Source: Lotus japonicus (taxonomy: Eukaryota > Streptophyta > Magnoliopsida > Fabales > Fabaceae). From it: a DNA stretch of 64,000 nt. Below the pieces are notes generated by a model. The model was not told the DNA's origin, searched no databases, and saw only the letters and a program-made list of their open reading frames with translations. The position numbers were made by a program, and so were the translations under genes. Shown piece by piece: positions 9,772 to 22,600 of the stretch. The stretch is taken from positions 27,889,780 to 27,953,779 of the forward strand of contig NC_080041.1 in the NCBI RefSeq assembly GCF_012489685.1. Direction: 5' to 3'. Every line of letters begins with the position of its first letter. Within the stretch, counting starts at the first letter, position 1.

Positions 9772-12700
9772 TCACTCTGGACAAAAGTCCATGTTTAGAT
9801 TTTTCAGAATAAAATTAAATCTATCTTCAGCTAAGGGCTTTGTAAAGATATCTGCCCATTGATGGTCAGTATCAACAAACTTCAGAAGAAGTACGCCCTT
9901 CTGCACATAATCTCTAATGAAGTGATACTTTACCTCAATGTGCTTTGCCCTTGAATGCAAGATAGGATTCTTGCTCAACGAGATTGCAGCAGTGTTATCA
10001 CAATAAATTGGGATATTGCTCTCAAGGATCTGATAATCCTCCAGCTGATGTTTCATCCAGAGCATCTGAGTGCTGCATATTGCTGCTGAGATATATTCTG
10101 CCTCTGCAGTTGATAGTGCAATGGTTGATTGCCTCTTGCTTGCCCATGAGACTAGATTGCTTCCCAGAAATTGACAATTTCCAGAAGTACTTTTTCTCTT
10201 TGTTCTATCTCCAGCATAATCAGCATCACAATAACCTGAAAGCTTATACTCTGATGTTTTCTTATACATCAAGCCAAGGTTAGTGGTGCCTTTCAAATAC
10301 CTTAGGATCCTCTTAACAGCAGTTAAGTGGGTTTCCCTTGGATCTGATTGGAAACGAGCACATAAGTGAACACTAAATAATATGTCTGGCCTAGATGCAG
10401 TTAAGTATAGAAGTGAACCTATCATTCCACGATAGAGCTTCTGACATACTTTACCACTTTTATCTTCTTTCTCCAAAATGCATGTAGGATGCATTGGAGT
10501 CTTGGCCACTGTAGATTCCAGCATATTGAACTTCTTCAGAAGTTCTTTAGTGTACTTGCTCTGATGGATATATGTTCCTTCTGGTGTTTGATCAACTTGT
10601 ATTCCCAGAAAGTACTTTAATTCTCCCATCATACTCATCTCAAATTCAGCCTGCATCATCTCAGAAAATTCTTTGCATAGAGATTGATTAGCAGAACCAA
10701 ATATAATATCATCAACATAAATTTGCACAATTAAGATATCATCTTTATAAGTCTTGCAAAAAAGAGTTGTATCTACTTTACCCCTTACAAACTCATTCTC
10801 CAGAAGGAATGAGCTAAGTCTCTCATACCATGCTCTGGGAGCTTGCTTCAGACCGTAGAGTGATTTCTTCAATTTGAACACATGGTCTGGTTTCTTTTCA
10901 TCTTCAAAACCTGGGGGTTGATGAACATAGACTTCCTCTGAGATATAACCATTTAGGAAGGCACTCTTTACGTCCATCTGATGTAGAACTATGTTGTGAT
11001 TTACTGAGAAGGAGATCAACAGTCTAATTGCCTCCAGTCTTGCTACCGGAGCAAATGTTTCAGTGTAGTCTATTCCTTCCTGCTGGCTGTAGCCTTGAGC
11101 AACTAGCCTTGCCTTGTTTCTGACTACTTCTCCTTTCTCATTTAGCTTGTTTCTGAATACCCATTTCGTTCCAATAACATGGACACTCTCAGGCTTCTTC
11201 ACTAAGCTCCAAACATCGTTCTTGGAGAATTGATTCAGTTCTTCTTCCATGGCCAGAATCCAATCCTTGTCCTGAAGAGCTTCATCTATGGACTTGGGTT
11301 CAATTAAGGACACCAATCCTTTCAGACTCAGCAAGGTCTCTTCAGAGGGTCTGAAGGCAGATCTGGTTCTGACTGGTTCATCTTTGTTGCCCAGAATCAA
11401 TTCCTTAGGGTGAGCTGCAGTGATTCTGCTCTTCTTCAGAGTTTGTGAGTTAGAGGGACCAGCTTCTTCCTCTGGTTCATCTTCCTCTGGCTCAACTTCC
11501 TCTGGAGCTTTGCCTTTGTCAGAAACATTAATGCTTAAATCTGCAAACTTTTCAACTAGCTTTGACTGGTCAGAGTCAAGCTTATCATCAAATCTAACAT
11601 GAATAGATTCTTCAATAGTCTTAGCATCAGTATTATAAAATCTAAAACCTTTAGATCTATCAGAATAACCAAGTAATAGACACTTAGAAGACTTAGCATC
11701 AAATTTATGCAATCTATCCTTAGTATTGAGAACATAACAAACACAGCCAAAAGGATGAAAATAAGAAATGTTGGGTTTTATGTTCTTCCACAATTCATAA
11801 GGAGTCTTATTCAGAATTGGTCTCACAGAGATTCTGTTCTGAATGTAACATGCTGTATTTACTGCCTCTGCCCAAAAGTGCTTAGCCATGCCAGTTTCTT
11901 GGAGCATGGTTCTAGCCATCTCCTGAAGAGTTCTGTTCTTCCTCTCAACAACACCATTTTGTTGAGGAGTTCTGGGACAAGAGAAATCATGTGCAATTCC
12001 ATAGGAATCAAACAGACTCTCAAACTTGTCATTCTCAAACTCTCCACCATGGTCACTTCTGACACGCACAATCCTACAAGCCTTCTCGTTTTGCACTTGA
12101 GCAATGAAGGTAGAGAACACAGCATGAGACTCATCCTTGCGGGTTAGAAACTTTACCCATGTCCAGCGGCTATAGTCATCAACGATAACCATCCCATATC
12201 TCTTGCCACCTATAGACTCAGTTTTCACTGGTCCAAAAAGGTCGATATGCAGAAGTTCCAACGGCCTTGAGGTTGAGACAACATTCTTTGCCTTGAAAGG
12301 GACTTTTGTGAATTTGCCTTTCTGACATGCTTTACAAAGAGCGTCTGAAGCGAACTTCAGATTGGGTAAGCCCCTGACAAGGTTTAGCTTGCTCAGCTGA
12401 GAAATCTTTCTCATACTGGCATGCCCTAACCGTCTATGCCATACCCACTGCTCTTCATTAACAGACAGAAGGCACTTCACATTCTGAGCCTCCAACTCAG
12501 ATAATCTGATCTTATAAATGTTGTTCTTCCTCTTGCTGTTAAACAGAACAGAGCCATCGATCTGACTTACAGCCCGGCAGGACTTTTGATTGAATATAAC
12601 ATCATAACTCTTGTCAGCTAATTGACTTATAGACAATAAGTTATGTGTTAAACCGTCTACCAATAAAACATTATCAATGCATGGACTACTATCTACACAA

Positions 12701-12876
12701 ATAGTACCAGTACCAACAATTTTACCCTTTTCATTTCCTCCGAAGCCAACTTCGCCTCCAGGCTTAAGTTTCAGCTCTCGGAACATACGCTTTTCTCCCG
12801 TCATGTGACGCGAGCATCCACTGTCCAGATACCATGATTGGTGTTTCAGTGGAGCTATCAAGGATATCTGCAACAT
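9772..12876 (-). CDS. pol: Copia B pol polyprotein (intact frame)
   Basis: 1034 codons, the most complete pol in the window. Order: protease ([10 protein letters not shown]), zinc-binding GAG-pre-integrase region, integrase core ([25 protein letters not shown]), reverse transcriptase (YVDDIIFGS, preceded by [14 protein letters not shown]), RNase H ([15 protein letters not shown]) and the family C-terminus NMDFCPE. It overlaps the end of gag by 113 nt from its first ATG, in the +1 frame relative to gag. No stop or frameshift seen. Upstream gag is truncated, so the copy cannot be autonomous despite a good pol. Confidence 0.93.
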   Translation of the reverse strand: MLQISLIAPLKHQSWYLDSGCSRHMTGEKRMFRELKLKPGGEVGFGGNEKGKIVGTGTICVDSSPCIDNVLLVDGLTHNLLSISQLADKSYDVIFNQKSCRAVSQIDGSVLFNSKRKNNIYKIRLSELEAQNVKCLLSVNEEQWVWHRRLGHASMRKISQLSKLNLVRGLPNLKFASDALCKACQKGKFTKVPFKAKNVVSTSRPLELLHIDLFGPVKTESIGGKRYGMVIVDDYSRWTWVKFLTRKDESHAVFSTFIAQVQNEKACRIVRVRSDHGGEFENDKFESLFDSYGIAHDFSCPRTPQQNGVVERKNRTLQEMARTMLQETGMAKHFWAEAVNTACYIQNRISVRPILNKTPYELWKNIKPNISYFHPFGCVCYVLNTKDRLHKFDAKSSKCLLLGYSDRSKGFRFYNTDAKTIEESIHVRFDDKLDSDQSKLVEKFADLSINVSDKGKAPEEVEPEEDEPEEEAGPSNSQTLKKSRITAAHPKELILGNKDEPVRTRSAFRPSEETLLSLKGLVSLIEPKSIDEALQDKDWILAMEEELNQFSKNDVWSLVKKPESVHVIGTKWVFRNKLNEKGEVVRNKARLVAQGYSQQEGIDYTETFAPVARLEAIRLLISFSVNHNIVLHQMDVKSAFLNGYISEEVYVHQPPGFEDEKKPDHVFKLKKSLYGLKQAPRAWYERLSSFLLENEFVRGKVDTTLFCKTYKDDILIVQIYVDDIIFGSANQSLCKEFSEMMQAEFEMSMMGELKYFLGIQVDQTPEGTYIHQSKYTKELLKKFNMLESTVAKTPMHPTCILEKEDKSGKVCQKLYRGMIGSLLYLTASRPDILFSVHLCARFQSDPRETHLTAVKRILRYLKGTTNLGLMYKKTSEYKLSGYCDADYAGDRTKRKSTSGNCQFLGSNLVSWASKRQSTIALSTAEAEYISAAICSTQMLWMKHQLEDYQILESNIPIYCDNTAAISLSKNPILHSRAKHIEVKYHFIRDYVQKGVLLLKFVDTDHQWADIFTKPLAEDRFNFILKNLNMDFCPE

Positions 12877-14384
12877 AGATGATCTTGTCCTTAGGTACCC
12901 ACTTTCTGGGTCCTCTTTTGTTAGTTACCCCAGAGGTTCTGATCACCTTGGGTGTCTCAACATAATATTTTAAAGGAATATTTGCATGATATTTAGTCAT
13001 AGAGAAAGATCCCTTTTTAAGAGGATGCTTAGCAACTTTAGCAGGTACAGGATCAGGCAATATGGTACCAGAGGGAACAAAGCATTCATACAAGGATTTA
13101 GCTTTAGACACAGAAGGCTCATTTCTAATTGGTTTAGAATAGCCAATGCCATGCATTCCATTTCTGCTTACGCCATAGATCATTGAAGCCATTAAGCTTC
13201 TATCTACGCTTTTAGCCAGGAATCTTTGAAAAGATTTTTCATACTTAGATTCATGCTTACTATCAGAGGCATCGCAGGCAATAACTTCTTCTAACTTAGC
13301 AATTTGATTCTTAAGCACAGAGTTAGAATTAACTAAAGCATGGTTATCATTTTTCAAATCAGATATGATTTTCTCATGTTCAGAAGGAGTTTTAGAAACA
13401 GCAGATAAGTTCTTTTTCAGCTTCTTATGCTTAGACAACAAGGAGTTATACTTATCCATGATATCAGACAAAGCATGTTTCAGTTCAGAGGTAGAGAAGG
13501 AAGCGAATACCTCATTTTCATCGTCAGAGTCTGGATCTCCTTCTGATTCTGAGTCAGAGTCAACAGCTTCCTTTGACTCTGCTCCTTTGTCTTTGACAAT
13601 GGCCATGAGTCCTTGGACTTCACCATCAGAGTCAACATCCTCTGACTCTGATTCATCGAATGTCACCATCAGACTCTTCTTGGTCTTGAAGTGCTTCTTT
13701 GGCTTCTTGTCTTTCTTCAACTTTGGACAATCACTTTTGTAGTGCCCAGATTCTTTGCACTCAAAACATGTGACTTCCTTGATTGAAGACTTCTTCTGGC
13801 CTGAGGACTCATACTTGCCTTTTGCCTTTCCAGAGCCTTTGAACTTGCTCTGCCTGTGCTTCCAGATGCGGTTGAGTCTCTTGGAGATCAGAGTCAGCTC
13901 ATCTTCATCAGAATCTTCTGATGCTTCTTCAGATTCTTCTTGTTCAGCTTGAAGAGCCTTTGACTTCTCAACCTTAGCCTTTTCAGATTTGGATTTCAAG
14001 GCTATGGACTTTTTCCTCAGATCTTGCATCTCTGAGCGTTTCAGCTCATGGCATTTCAAAATGCTGATGAGTTCTTCTAAACTCATATTCTCAACGTCTC
14101 TCGTGAGCTCTATTGAAGTCACCAAAGGCATCCAGCTTTCAGGAAGACACCTGATGACCCTTATGACATGATCTTTTGTTGTGTAGCTCTTGTTGAGAGG
14201 TCGTATGCCAGCTACAAGCAATTGAAATCTGGAGAACATTTCTTCAATGGACTCATTTGGCTCCATGATGAAGGATTCATACTTTTGGATCAAAGACAAT
14301 GCCTTTGATTCTTTGACTTTCTTGTTTCCTTCATGAGACATCTTCAGAGAATCAAAAATGCCTTTAGCAAACTCACGATCTGTA
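12764..14384 (-). pseudogene. gag: Copia B gag, 5'-truncated
   Basis: Covers family gag residues from about 100 to the C-terminus, including the zinc knuckle [15 protein letters not shown] and the coiled-coil C-terminal third. The open frame extends to 14425, but the first 13 or so codons come from the adjoining gypsy LTR and are not gag. The true start, leader and PBS are absent. Remaining residues are almost identical to copy A. Confidence 0.88.
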
Positions 14385-14554
14385 AAATGGCCTAAGCAAA
14401 GACCCCTATGGTCCGACTGACTCACTGTGATCCCTCAGTAAGAGAACCACACAAAAGCCATGCGTCGGGAACCTACCCTGTCCCAAAAGCAAACGAATCA
14501 GAGCTATTACAGTAACAACCAACTCAAAAGACTCTAACCACCCATAACCCACAC

Positions 14555-15840
14555 TGAAGGTATGAAAAACGGTAGAAAGGGGGGGTTTGAATAACGTTTT
14601 CAGTACAAAACTTCCACCTTAAAGATTTTGGCAAATCTTTCGAGAACTCAAGTGCAAAAGATAAGAGATAAAAAAGCACACAAGGATTTTATCCTGGTTC
14701 ACTTGATAAATCACTCAAGCTACTCCAGTCCACCCGTTAAGGTGATTTCTTCCTTCTTAGAATGAAGGCAATCCACTAATCAGGTAAGAGTTACAACTGC
14801 ACTTGAAACCTACAAGTGACTAACAATTACACTGACTTAGCTCACACTAAGATTCACTCTCTTAGTCTTCTCTAGGATCCGATCAACCTTGATCTCCTAA
14901 AGGAACTACCACTAAGATTCACTCTCTTAGTCTTCTTAAGGATACTGACCTACCCGGTCCCTTAAGGAAAATCAAACAACTGTTTGAGGTTGGTGTTTAC
15001 AAAGGTTTGCTTCTAAATAAGCTGAGTGTAAACTAAATAAATTACAAGATGAAAGAAAGCTTAGAATATTTTTGAATATGTCTTGCGCGTGTGTATTGCT
15101 TCTTGCTAGTTTCTTCTAGCCGCTTCTTTCAATCTTCAGCCTCTATATATACTCCAAGGATTAGGGTTGAGCGTTGCATGGGAAATGCTACCGTTGGAGG
15201 GCAGTTCTGGAAAATCCAGCTTCTGCTGTGGCTGAGAACGTTAGGTAGGTCGTCAGGAAGGTACACTTGCTTTTGTACTTGGATAGCGACTTGACCTTTT
15301 AACCTAGGAGACTTCTGATCAGAGGAATACTTCAGATTGGAACTTGTGAAGCCGGTTGATCAGAGTCAGAGGGAAAGCACAGATCCTCTGACCATTGTAT
15401 CTTCTGATTCTGAACTCAGAGGGAAGAACATGGCCTTCAGAGTTTCTTGCTTCTGGACTTCAGAGTTTCCACTATTCAGCTTCTGGATCTTCAGAGTCTT
15501 CTACACCATCAGAACATCTGAACCTTCAGTGTTTCTTGGTTATCAGAACTTCTGGATCTTCAGAGCTTCTAGCGACTGAGTCCACATCAGAGTTTGTATA
15601 GCTTCAGAACTTCTGAAGCTTTTCCACTGTTCATACTGAACATGGTGAATGCGAACGCGTTGCTTGGGTCACTCTTTATACACAGTGCTTCTGATTTGTG
15701 TGAGATTGAGTTGAGGTCAGAGCCTGTAAATAGCACACTCAGAAAAACACGTTAGAGTACCACAATTGTTCATATCAAAAGGTTAACTTGTAATCATCAA
15801 AACATAGAGTTGTACTACTAGATCAAAACTTGATCTTACA
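14555..15840 (-). repeat. Lone copia LTR (B/C subtype) in gypsy LTR
   Basis: 1286 bp, reading + from TGAAGGTATG to TGATCTTACA, i.e. a complete copia LTR in reverse orientation. No copia PBS or gag lies beside it; gypsy LTR sequence flanks its left edge. The left 5 bp are CACAC and the right 5 bp are TCTTG, so the LTR alone has no target duplication. It shares with C the extra segment containing a second CACTAAGATTCACTCTC. Confidence 0.88.
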
Positions 15841-15843
15841 TCT

Positions 15844-16207
15844 TGTAGGATCACGCGCTTACCACTACGCCAAAACCAATTGGTGTTAGTGAGGGCGCAA
15901 CGTTATTTCTTATAGCGTAGCAGACAGCGCCCCGTTTCGAATGCTACCTGCAGGCAGGATGCTGGCCCACCTGGACCCAACAATCCCCCCCCAGCACCTG
16001 CCAGCCAAACTAGCTGCACAGCATGCCTTCCGTGGGATTCGAACACGGGACCTGGCTCTGATACCACTTGTAGGATTACGCGCTTACCACTACGCCAAAA
16101 CCAATTGGTGTTAGTGAGGGCGCAACGTTATTTCTTATAGCGTAGCAGACAGCGCCCCGTTTCGAATGCTACCTGCAGGCAGGATGCTGGCCCACCTGGA
16201 CCCAACA
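15844..16207 (-). mobile_element. TRIM1, miniature LTR retrotransposon
   Basis: Two 139-bp direct repeats (15844-15982 and 16069-16207), read by eye as differing at one base, flank an 86-bp interior. On the reverse strand the interior starts with the PBS TGGTATCAGAGC (16055-16066) and ends in a G-run beside the second LTR (15983-15992), the minimal cis signals of an LTR element. No coding capacity. LTR ends are TGTTGGGTCC ... GATCCTACA. tRNA-type boxes: A at 16087-16097, B at 16035-16045. The right flank is CACAC; the left abuts the copia LTR after TCT. Confidence 0.85.
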
Positions 16208-16677
16208 CACACTACTATCATCGACCCTCCCTCGATCATGCATAAAGTCCGGGTCCTCGTCGAAAGCTTTAGTAATGGTCATTTCGCTCCGGGTCTTTCC
16301 CGCACAACGAATCACCACGAACCGGCTAACGGACGCCTGGCAGCAGGCCGACCGCCCAAGCACAAACATACAAACAAAGCCAAGGTGCGAGGGTCAACTT
16401 ACAGAATACAGTAGATATACAATCAACATGCGATAAAAGGGGTATATACATATGTTGTGTATATATACATATAAGTTATGTATTGCCTACCCTAAGGGAT
16501 ATACATAGCATGTTATCGAATCTCTTACACAATTCAATCATCAATACCTAACGATGTTTATCAACATCAAATTATCATATCTCAACAACTATAGTTAGAG
16601 TGCATGATATGTCATGCAACGTCAATCATAATAAGATGTATTGTGTCAAAGCAGAATATGCTGACAAAAACCCGAAT

Positions 16678-16846
16678 AACGTCACTCTGCTCGGCGACGG
16701 AACAAACCAACAACGTCACTCTGCTTGGCGACGGAACAAATCAACAACGTCACTCTGCTTGGCGACGGAACAACTCAATAACGTCACTCTGCTTGGCGAC
16801 GGAACAAATCAACGACGTCACTCTGCTTGGCGACGGGACAAACCAA
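16678..16846. repeat. 34-bp tandem repeat, about 5 units
   Basis: Units begin AACGTCACTCTGCTTGGCGA and end in CAAATCAAC-like text, at 16678, 16712, 16746, 16780 and 16814, with few substitutions. The array lies in the gypsy LTR and is absent at the corresponding place in solo LTR Z (about 59920). It creates spurious overlapping ORFs. Confidence 0.9.
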
Positions 16847-19613
16847 AGGTATTGCCACTTATAGGCTGGGCACCTCGAGACGGTCGTAACACTGGCCCCG
16901 TGTTTAACCATTTCTGCTCGGGCGTCGCTTATCACCTTTGGCTATAGTCAAGACGGTACAAACTCTACATGGTCTGACCATTTCTGCTTGCTATGCCGAA
17001 CATCAACAGGCACGATACAACTCTACATGGATGATCGTAACCTCCTGTTGTGCCAGATATAGTCGGGACCGATTCAACTCTGCATGGCTGATCGTTACTT
17101 CCTGCTATACCGTAGTACTCCACTTGGCACTTCATCGCGTATATGCACGTGTGCAATATGATTATCAAAACCACGACTCGTCCTCACCACATAAGTGTTT
17201 AGCTCAAACCCAAACTCAAAACAACCCAAGAGTTAGTGTCGGTCAATACAACACAACTCGGAGTTAGTGTCGGTTAATACAACACAACTCCCACCACAAA
17301 ACCCACAAACCAAAACCCAGAGTCTGTGCCGGTCAATAAAACACGACTCGAACAACACTACCAGGAGTACTAGAGTACTCGGTGACTTTCAATCATCACA
17401 ATAGCTCACCTTAGTGGCTTTCCCAATTCCAAAACTCTCCAAACCCACAACAAAAGTCGACTTTTCCCTGTCTTTCGTAAATATTTTCCCCTCCAATTCT
17501 CCTACGATTATTCATTTAGTAAAAACGTTTCGAACTGAATTAGTCAGGTTATGAGTTTACTTCTCAAAGTCTAAGTCTCCCAAAGTCTCTAGTTTTCGAA
17601 ATTCTAGTCATTCTAAGTTTTCCAAAACCCTCCAAAAGAAGTTTCCCGGGGAAAGTCTAAGTATTCAAACGAATCCCAACAAATGGCTAAGCCTCAAACC
17701 CCTCGTTTGAACTTGCCTAGGGTTGTTCATCCAACCCAAAACACCAACTTTAACCAGTTCAGAGATTCCCCACTCCGAAATCGCGTCAAAACGCACAATC
17801 CATCAATAACACAACATCACAAGTTATGGTAAAGCATCATAACATCAACTCATCATCATAATCAACATCAGATAAAACATAAGTCGAATTTATCGACGCC
17901 TATCATGCGATCATAGCTAAATATAGTAAGTTGCCCTAACCTCGAGCTGTTCCAGCTTCGCAAACAAAGTTCTCCTCAAACAATTGCTCTGAGTCTTCCA
18001 AAGTTCCCTCAACTGAACCTCGGAGAAAACAAAGCAGAAACCAAACAAAATCGATTAGTTCGATCGCAATACAATACATAAACGATAGACAAAGCATTAA
18101 AGCTTTAGAATACGACATCCGGTTACGAAAGGACAAGTTTTCGAAAACGAAAAACTCCCCCCTAAAGGAAATAGCCCACGACCTCAAAGGAAAAAGAGCT
18201 TCGGCCCTTTTTCTTCGATCAAATCTGTTTACAAGGTAGTTTTAGGGTAAAACTAAGGCAAAGAAACTGTCAGAACAATTTTCGGACAATCGGGTCGAAA
18301 TACGGCTATCCAGGGGCATTTTGGTCCAAAATAAAGGCTCAAAACTTCAAAGTTATCAGTTCTGAAAACAAATTTGACAGCAATGATCCTCATGACATCC
18401 GTGACAACAAATCCTAAAGGCACGAAGTCAGATTATAGCTTTTCGACAATAAAGTTTCGAAATGTGAGACAAAAAGGGTTTTGAATCAGTTTTTCAGATC
18501 CCTGTCAACTGGATCACAATCAGAGTTTACTGACAGAGGTTTTAGGCTCTTGGGAACCTAGAGAACATAACCCAAGCATGAAATCGAAGAAATCAGACAA
18601 TTTTAGAAAAAGCTCAAAACTGTGAGCACAGAAACGACTTCAGAAACGCAACAGAAACAGTAAACAGAAGTAGGAATCATGCTAGTTACCTCAATACCTA
18701 GAAGTAGAGACGAACTGCGCGAAGATTGGTCGAGTTTTGGCGAAAATCTCCTCCCCTCCTTCTCTCCTCAATTCTCGGCCACTAATGGAGGAAAATAGAA
18801 GATATTTTACTTTTTCGCCTATTTATAGGCGGACGAAATCGCGGGAAAATGAAAATTTCGCGATTCCGATTTTCGCAGCACGATCACCAATGAATTCTAA
18901 GAGAGATTCTGGCGTCAGAATTCCAGAACTCAAAACAAATCTCTGACATTTGGGAAAAACGATATCTAAAATCCCAAAAGCGGTGTAAGTTAATCTGTCC
19001 CAAAAAACTACTTTTTGTTGTCATGCTCAGACGACAAAACTTCCTTCTGAAGAAAGATTTGAAATGTCGAAAAAAATCTGGAATCGCGGACGGAAACTTC
19101 GTTAGAAGTCCCGAATAGAAAAAATCTTCATCCATTGCTCGGATATAGGGTTTCGATGCAAAGAAATTAGCGTCGGCGGACTTCCGAAAAGTAAATACTA
19201 TCGTGTGTACAGTCCAGAGTTCCGAAATGAAACGCTGGTCGAAGGAAAAATAAAGAGAATCTTTAAATTTTCCAAGAGTTCGAAATCTCACTTAAAACGT
19301 TGCTCTAAAAGCGATATAGCCTATACTGGACACGCTCGCCATAAGGCAGGTGTGCAGACGACTCGCACTTACTCCGAAAACGACTACACAACATTCCTCA
19401 AGCAATTCCTGGACTTTCTTCTTCATTAATCTTTCTCAAATATCAAACTCCTGTCACGCTTACACTGATTCTACGCGTGAGTCGGAAATTAGCTTGTTCT
19501 TAAAATTTGCACAAGTTGACAGTTCTAATCTGCCAGTTATCAAACATTAGCTAAAACTCCAATTTTATTCAAACTTTCATAAAATTGTTCCAAATTGAAC
19601 TTAGGGCCTTACA

Positions 19614-19628
19614 ATACCACCCCCCTTA
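19614..19628 (-). promoter_or_regulatory. Polypurine tract of gypsy G1
   Basis: Reverse strand TAAGGGGGGTGGTAT ends exactly at the 3' LTR. The same tract with the same upstream context occurs at 63596-63608 on the + strand before another LTR. Confidence 0.85.
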
Positions 19629-19649
19629 AAATAGTTTCGCCCTCGAAAC

Positions 19650-22600
19650 TTAAGGGTTTACAAATAAATCGGGATGTGACTCCCGCATCTTATCCTCTAA
19701 CTCCCAGGTCGCATCACCGGTTTCTTGGTTCCACACGACCTTCACTAAAGGTACCCCCTTGTTTCTTAAGCGCTTTATGCTTCGGTCGACGATCTTGATG
19801 GGTGGCACCTCCATTGTCAGATCATCTCTCACCTGTATATCGTCTGGCGTAATCACATGCGAATCATCTGCCATGTACTTCCGCAACTGCGACACATGAA
19901 GAACGTCATGGATGTTGGATAGGAACGGTGGTAGGGCGATCCTGTACGCCACCGGTCCAACTCGCTCTGTGATCTGGTACGGCCCAATAAACTTCGGAGT
20001 AAGCTTCTTGGACTTGATCGCCCTTCCGACACCTGTCATCGGGGTAACCCACAAGAAGACATGGTCTCCGGCTTGAAATTCCAACTCCTTTCGTTGGTTG
20101 TCGGCGTAACTCTTTTGGCGACTCTGCGCGGTTCTCATCTTTTCCTGAATTCGCCTGACTTCCTCGGTGGTCTGTTGCACCAATTCCGGACCAATCACCA
20201 GATTTTCTGCATCTTGATGCCAGCATAAGGGCGTACGACACCTCCGACCGTAAAAAGCTTCGTAAGGTGCCATGCCGATGCTCGCATGGAAACTATTGTT
20301 GTAAGTGAATTCGATCAATGGCAGCATCTCATCCCAACTGCCCTTGTGATCCAACACACAGGCCCGTAGCAAATCTTCCAGCGACTAGATTGTCCTCTCT
20401 GTCTGCCCATCGGTTTGCGGATGATAGGCAGAGCTCAATCTCAACTTAGTTCTGAGGGCCTGCTGCAAGGCTCCCCAAAAGTGAGAGGTAAACCTCGGAT
20501 CTCTGTCTGACACGATGCTGGTCGGCACACCATGCAGACGCACAACCTCAACCACATAAATCTCCGCCAATTTCTCCACCTTGTACTTCGGGTTGATCGG
20601 GATAAAATGAGCGGTCTTTGTCAAACGATCAACAACAACCCAAATTGCATCGAATTTCCTCCGAGTTAAAGGTAAAGTCGTCACGAAGTCCATAGAAATA
20701 CTGTCCCACTTCCACTTTGGGACATCTAGTGGTTGCAGCTTCCCTGCGGGCTTCTGATGCTCTACCTTCGCTTTCTGACATGTCTAGCAAGTAGAAACAT
20801 ACTCAGCAACCTGCTTCTTCATCCCAGGCCACCAGAAGTGAAGTTTCAAGTCCTGATACATCTTGTTCATTCCGGGATGGATACTCAACCTACTTTTGTG
20901 CTCTTCATCCAGGATCAATCTTCTCATTTCTGCATCGTTAGGCACACATATCCGTCCCTTGCATCGCAAAATATTGTCATTTCCAATAGAGAACTCTGGT
21001 GCCTTTCCCTGAGTCACACGGTTTCGCCACTCAGCTATCCCTTCATCAGTCTCTTGTCTAGACTTTATCTCTTCCAAGAGTCCACTTGACACCGTCACCA
21101 TTCCGAAACTCAGTTTTCCTAGTGCGAGCTTAACGTCCAAGCTCAGATCTCGGAAAGCCTCCAATAGTTCTAACTCCTTGACCATCATTGAGGACACATG
21201 TATAGCCTTCCGGCTGAGAGTGTCGACTACGACATTGCTTTTCCCCGGATGGTACTGTAGAGTGAACTCATAGTCCTGCAGGAATTCCATCCACCTCCGC
21301 TGCCTCATGTTCAGATCCTTCTGATCAAATAAGTACTTTAAGCTCTTATGATCGCTGTAGATCGTGAACGTACTGCCATAGAGGTAGTGTCTGCAAATCT
21401 TGAGAGCATAAACTATGGCAGCCAACTCCAAGTCATATGTGCGGTAGTTCTTCTCATGAGTCTTCAACTGCCTTGAAGCATAGGCAATTGCTTTCTTATC
21501 TTGCATCATTACACACCCCAAACCATTGTGCGACGCATCACAATACACGTCATAAGGTTCTCCTTCCTTAGGTAAAGCTAGTATGGGTGCGGTGGTCAGC
21601 CGCTTCTTCAACTCCTGGAAACTGGCCTCACACTTCTCCGTCCACGCAAACGGTTGATTCTTCTGTCAACTGGGTCAACGGCGAAGTCAACTTTGCGTAA
21701 TCTTTGACGAATCGTCTATAGTAGCCAGCAAGCCCAACAAAGCTTCTGATGTCGCTTGCTGTCTTTGGTTGCTCCCATGACAGAATCGTCTCGATCTTGC
21801 TAGGATCCACTGCCACACCCTTACTTGATATGACATGCCCCAAAAATTTCACCTCCTCCATCCAAAACTCACACTTTGAGCCATTCGCATACAGCTGTTT
21901 CCCTCGCAACACGCCCAACACCTGGCGTAGATGCTCCTCATGTTCCTCTCTACTCTTCGAGTAGATTAGGATGTCATCGATGAATACTAGCACGAACTTG
22001 TCCAGGAATGGTCTGCACACTTTGTTCATGTAGTCCATGAACACTGCGGGTGCATTAGTAACTCCAAACGGCATCCTAAGATATTCATAATGCTCGTAAC
22101 GAGTCCTGAATGCGGTTATCTGGATGTCAGATTCCTTAACTCGGATCTGATGGTATTCTGACTTAAGATCTATCTTCGAGAAAATCACCGCTCCTCTAAG
22201 TTGATCCATTAATTCGTCTATCCGAGGCATCGGATAACGGTTCTTCACTGTCACCTTATTCAGCTACCGGTAATCCACACACAATCTGGACTTCCCATCC
22301 TTCTTCTTTACCAATAGCACAGGTGCACCCCACGGTGATACGCTAGGTCAAATGAATCCCTTTGAGGATAGATCATCCAACTGCTTTGCCAATTCTGCCA
22401 ACTCCGCTGGGGCCATACGATAAGGTGCCATTGATATTGGTCCAGTACCGGGCACAATGTCAATAGAGAACTCCGTCTCTCTGACTGGTGGTAAGCCGGG
22501 TACATCTTCTGGGAACACATCGACATACTCCTGTACCACCAAGATATTGCGCACATCACCATCATGTTTCGCTTCGGCAACGATAGAGTTCACATACGCC

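Larger units (their letters stand above)
6546..14384 (-). mobile_element. Sirevirus-type Ty1/copia copy B (truncated both ends)
   Basis: Reverse-strand copy carrying gag (5'-truncated), pol and ORF3. Its 3' end is lost in the gap. At about 14384 the gag sequence joins gypsy LTR sequence directly: the homologous gag reads on into ATCTTCTGG, whereas here the text continues as the LTR seen at 59370. The 5' LTR, PBS and first roughly 100 gag codons are missing. This is a rearrangement breakpoint or a misjoin. Confidence 0.88.
14385..19613 (-). repeat. 3' LTR of gypsy G1, interrupted and possibly chimeric
   Basis: The + strand text ends GGGCCTTACA at 19613, directly beside the PPT. The last 100 bp or so matches the end of LTR G2 (48712-48815), but the rest (14385-14554 and 16213-about 19500) matches solo LTR Z (59380-62990). 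It is cut by the composite at 14555-16207 and lacks about 280 bp at the left compared with Z. Apart from a 34-bp tandem array and degenerate LTR sequence I see no gene here. Confidence 0.7.

Noticed and set aside
12764..14425. Intact gag starting at 14425
   Set aside because: The first codons are gypsy LTR sequence; the real gag start is missing.
16678..16846. CRISPR-like array
   Set aside because: Units are contiguous tandem copies without unique spacers, in a plant retrotransposon LTR.
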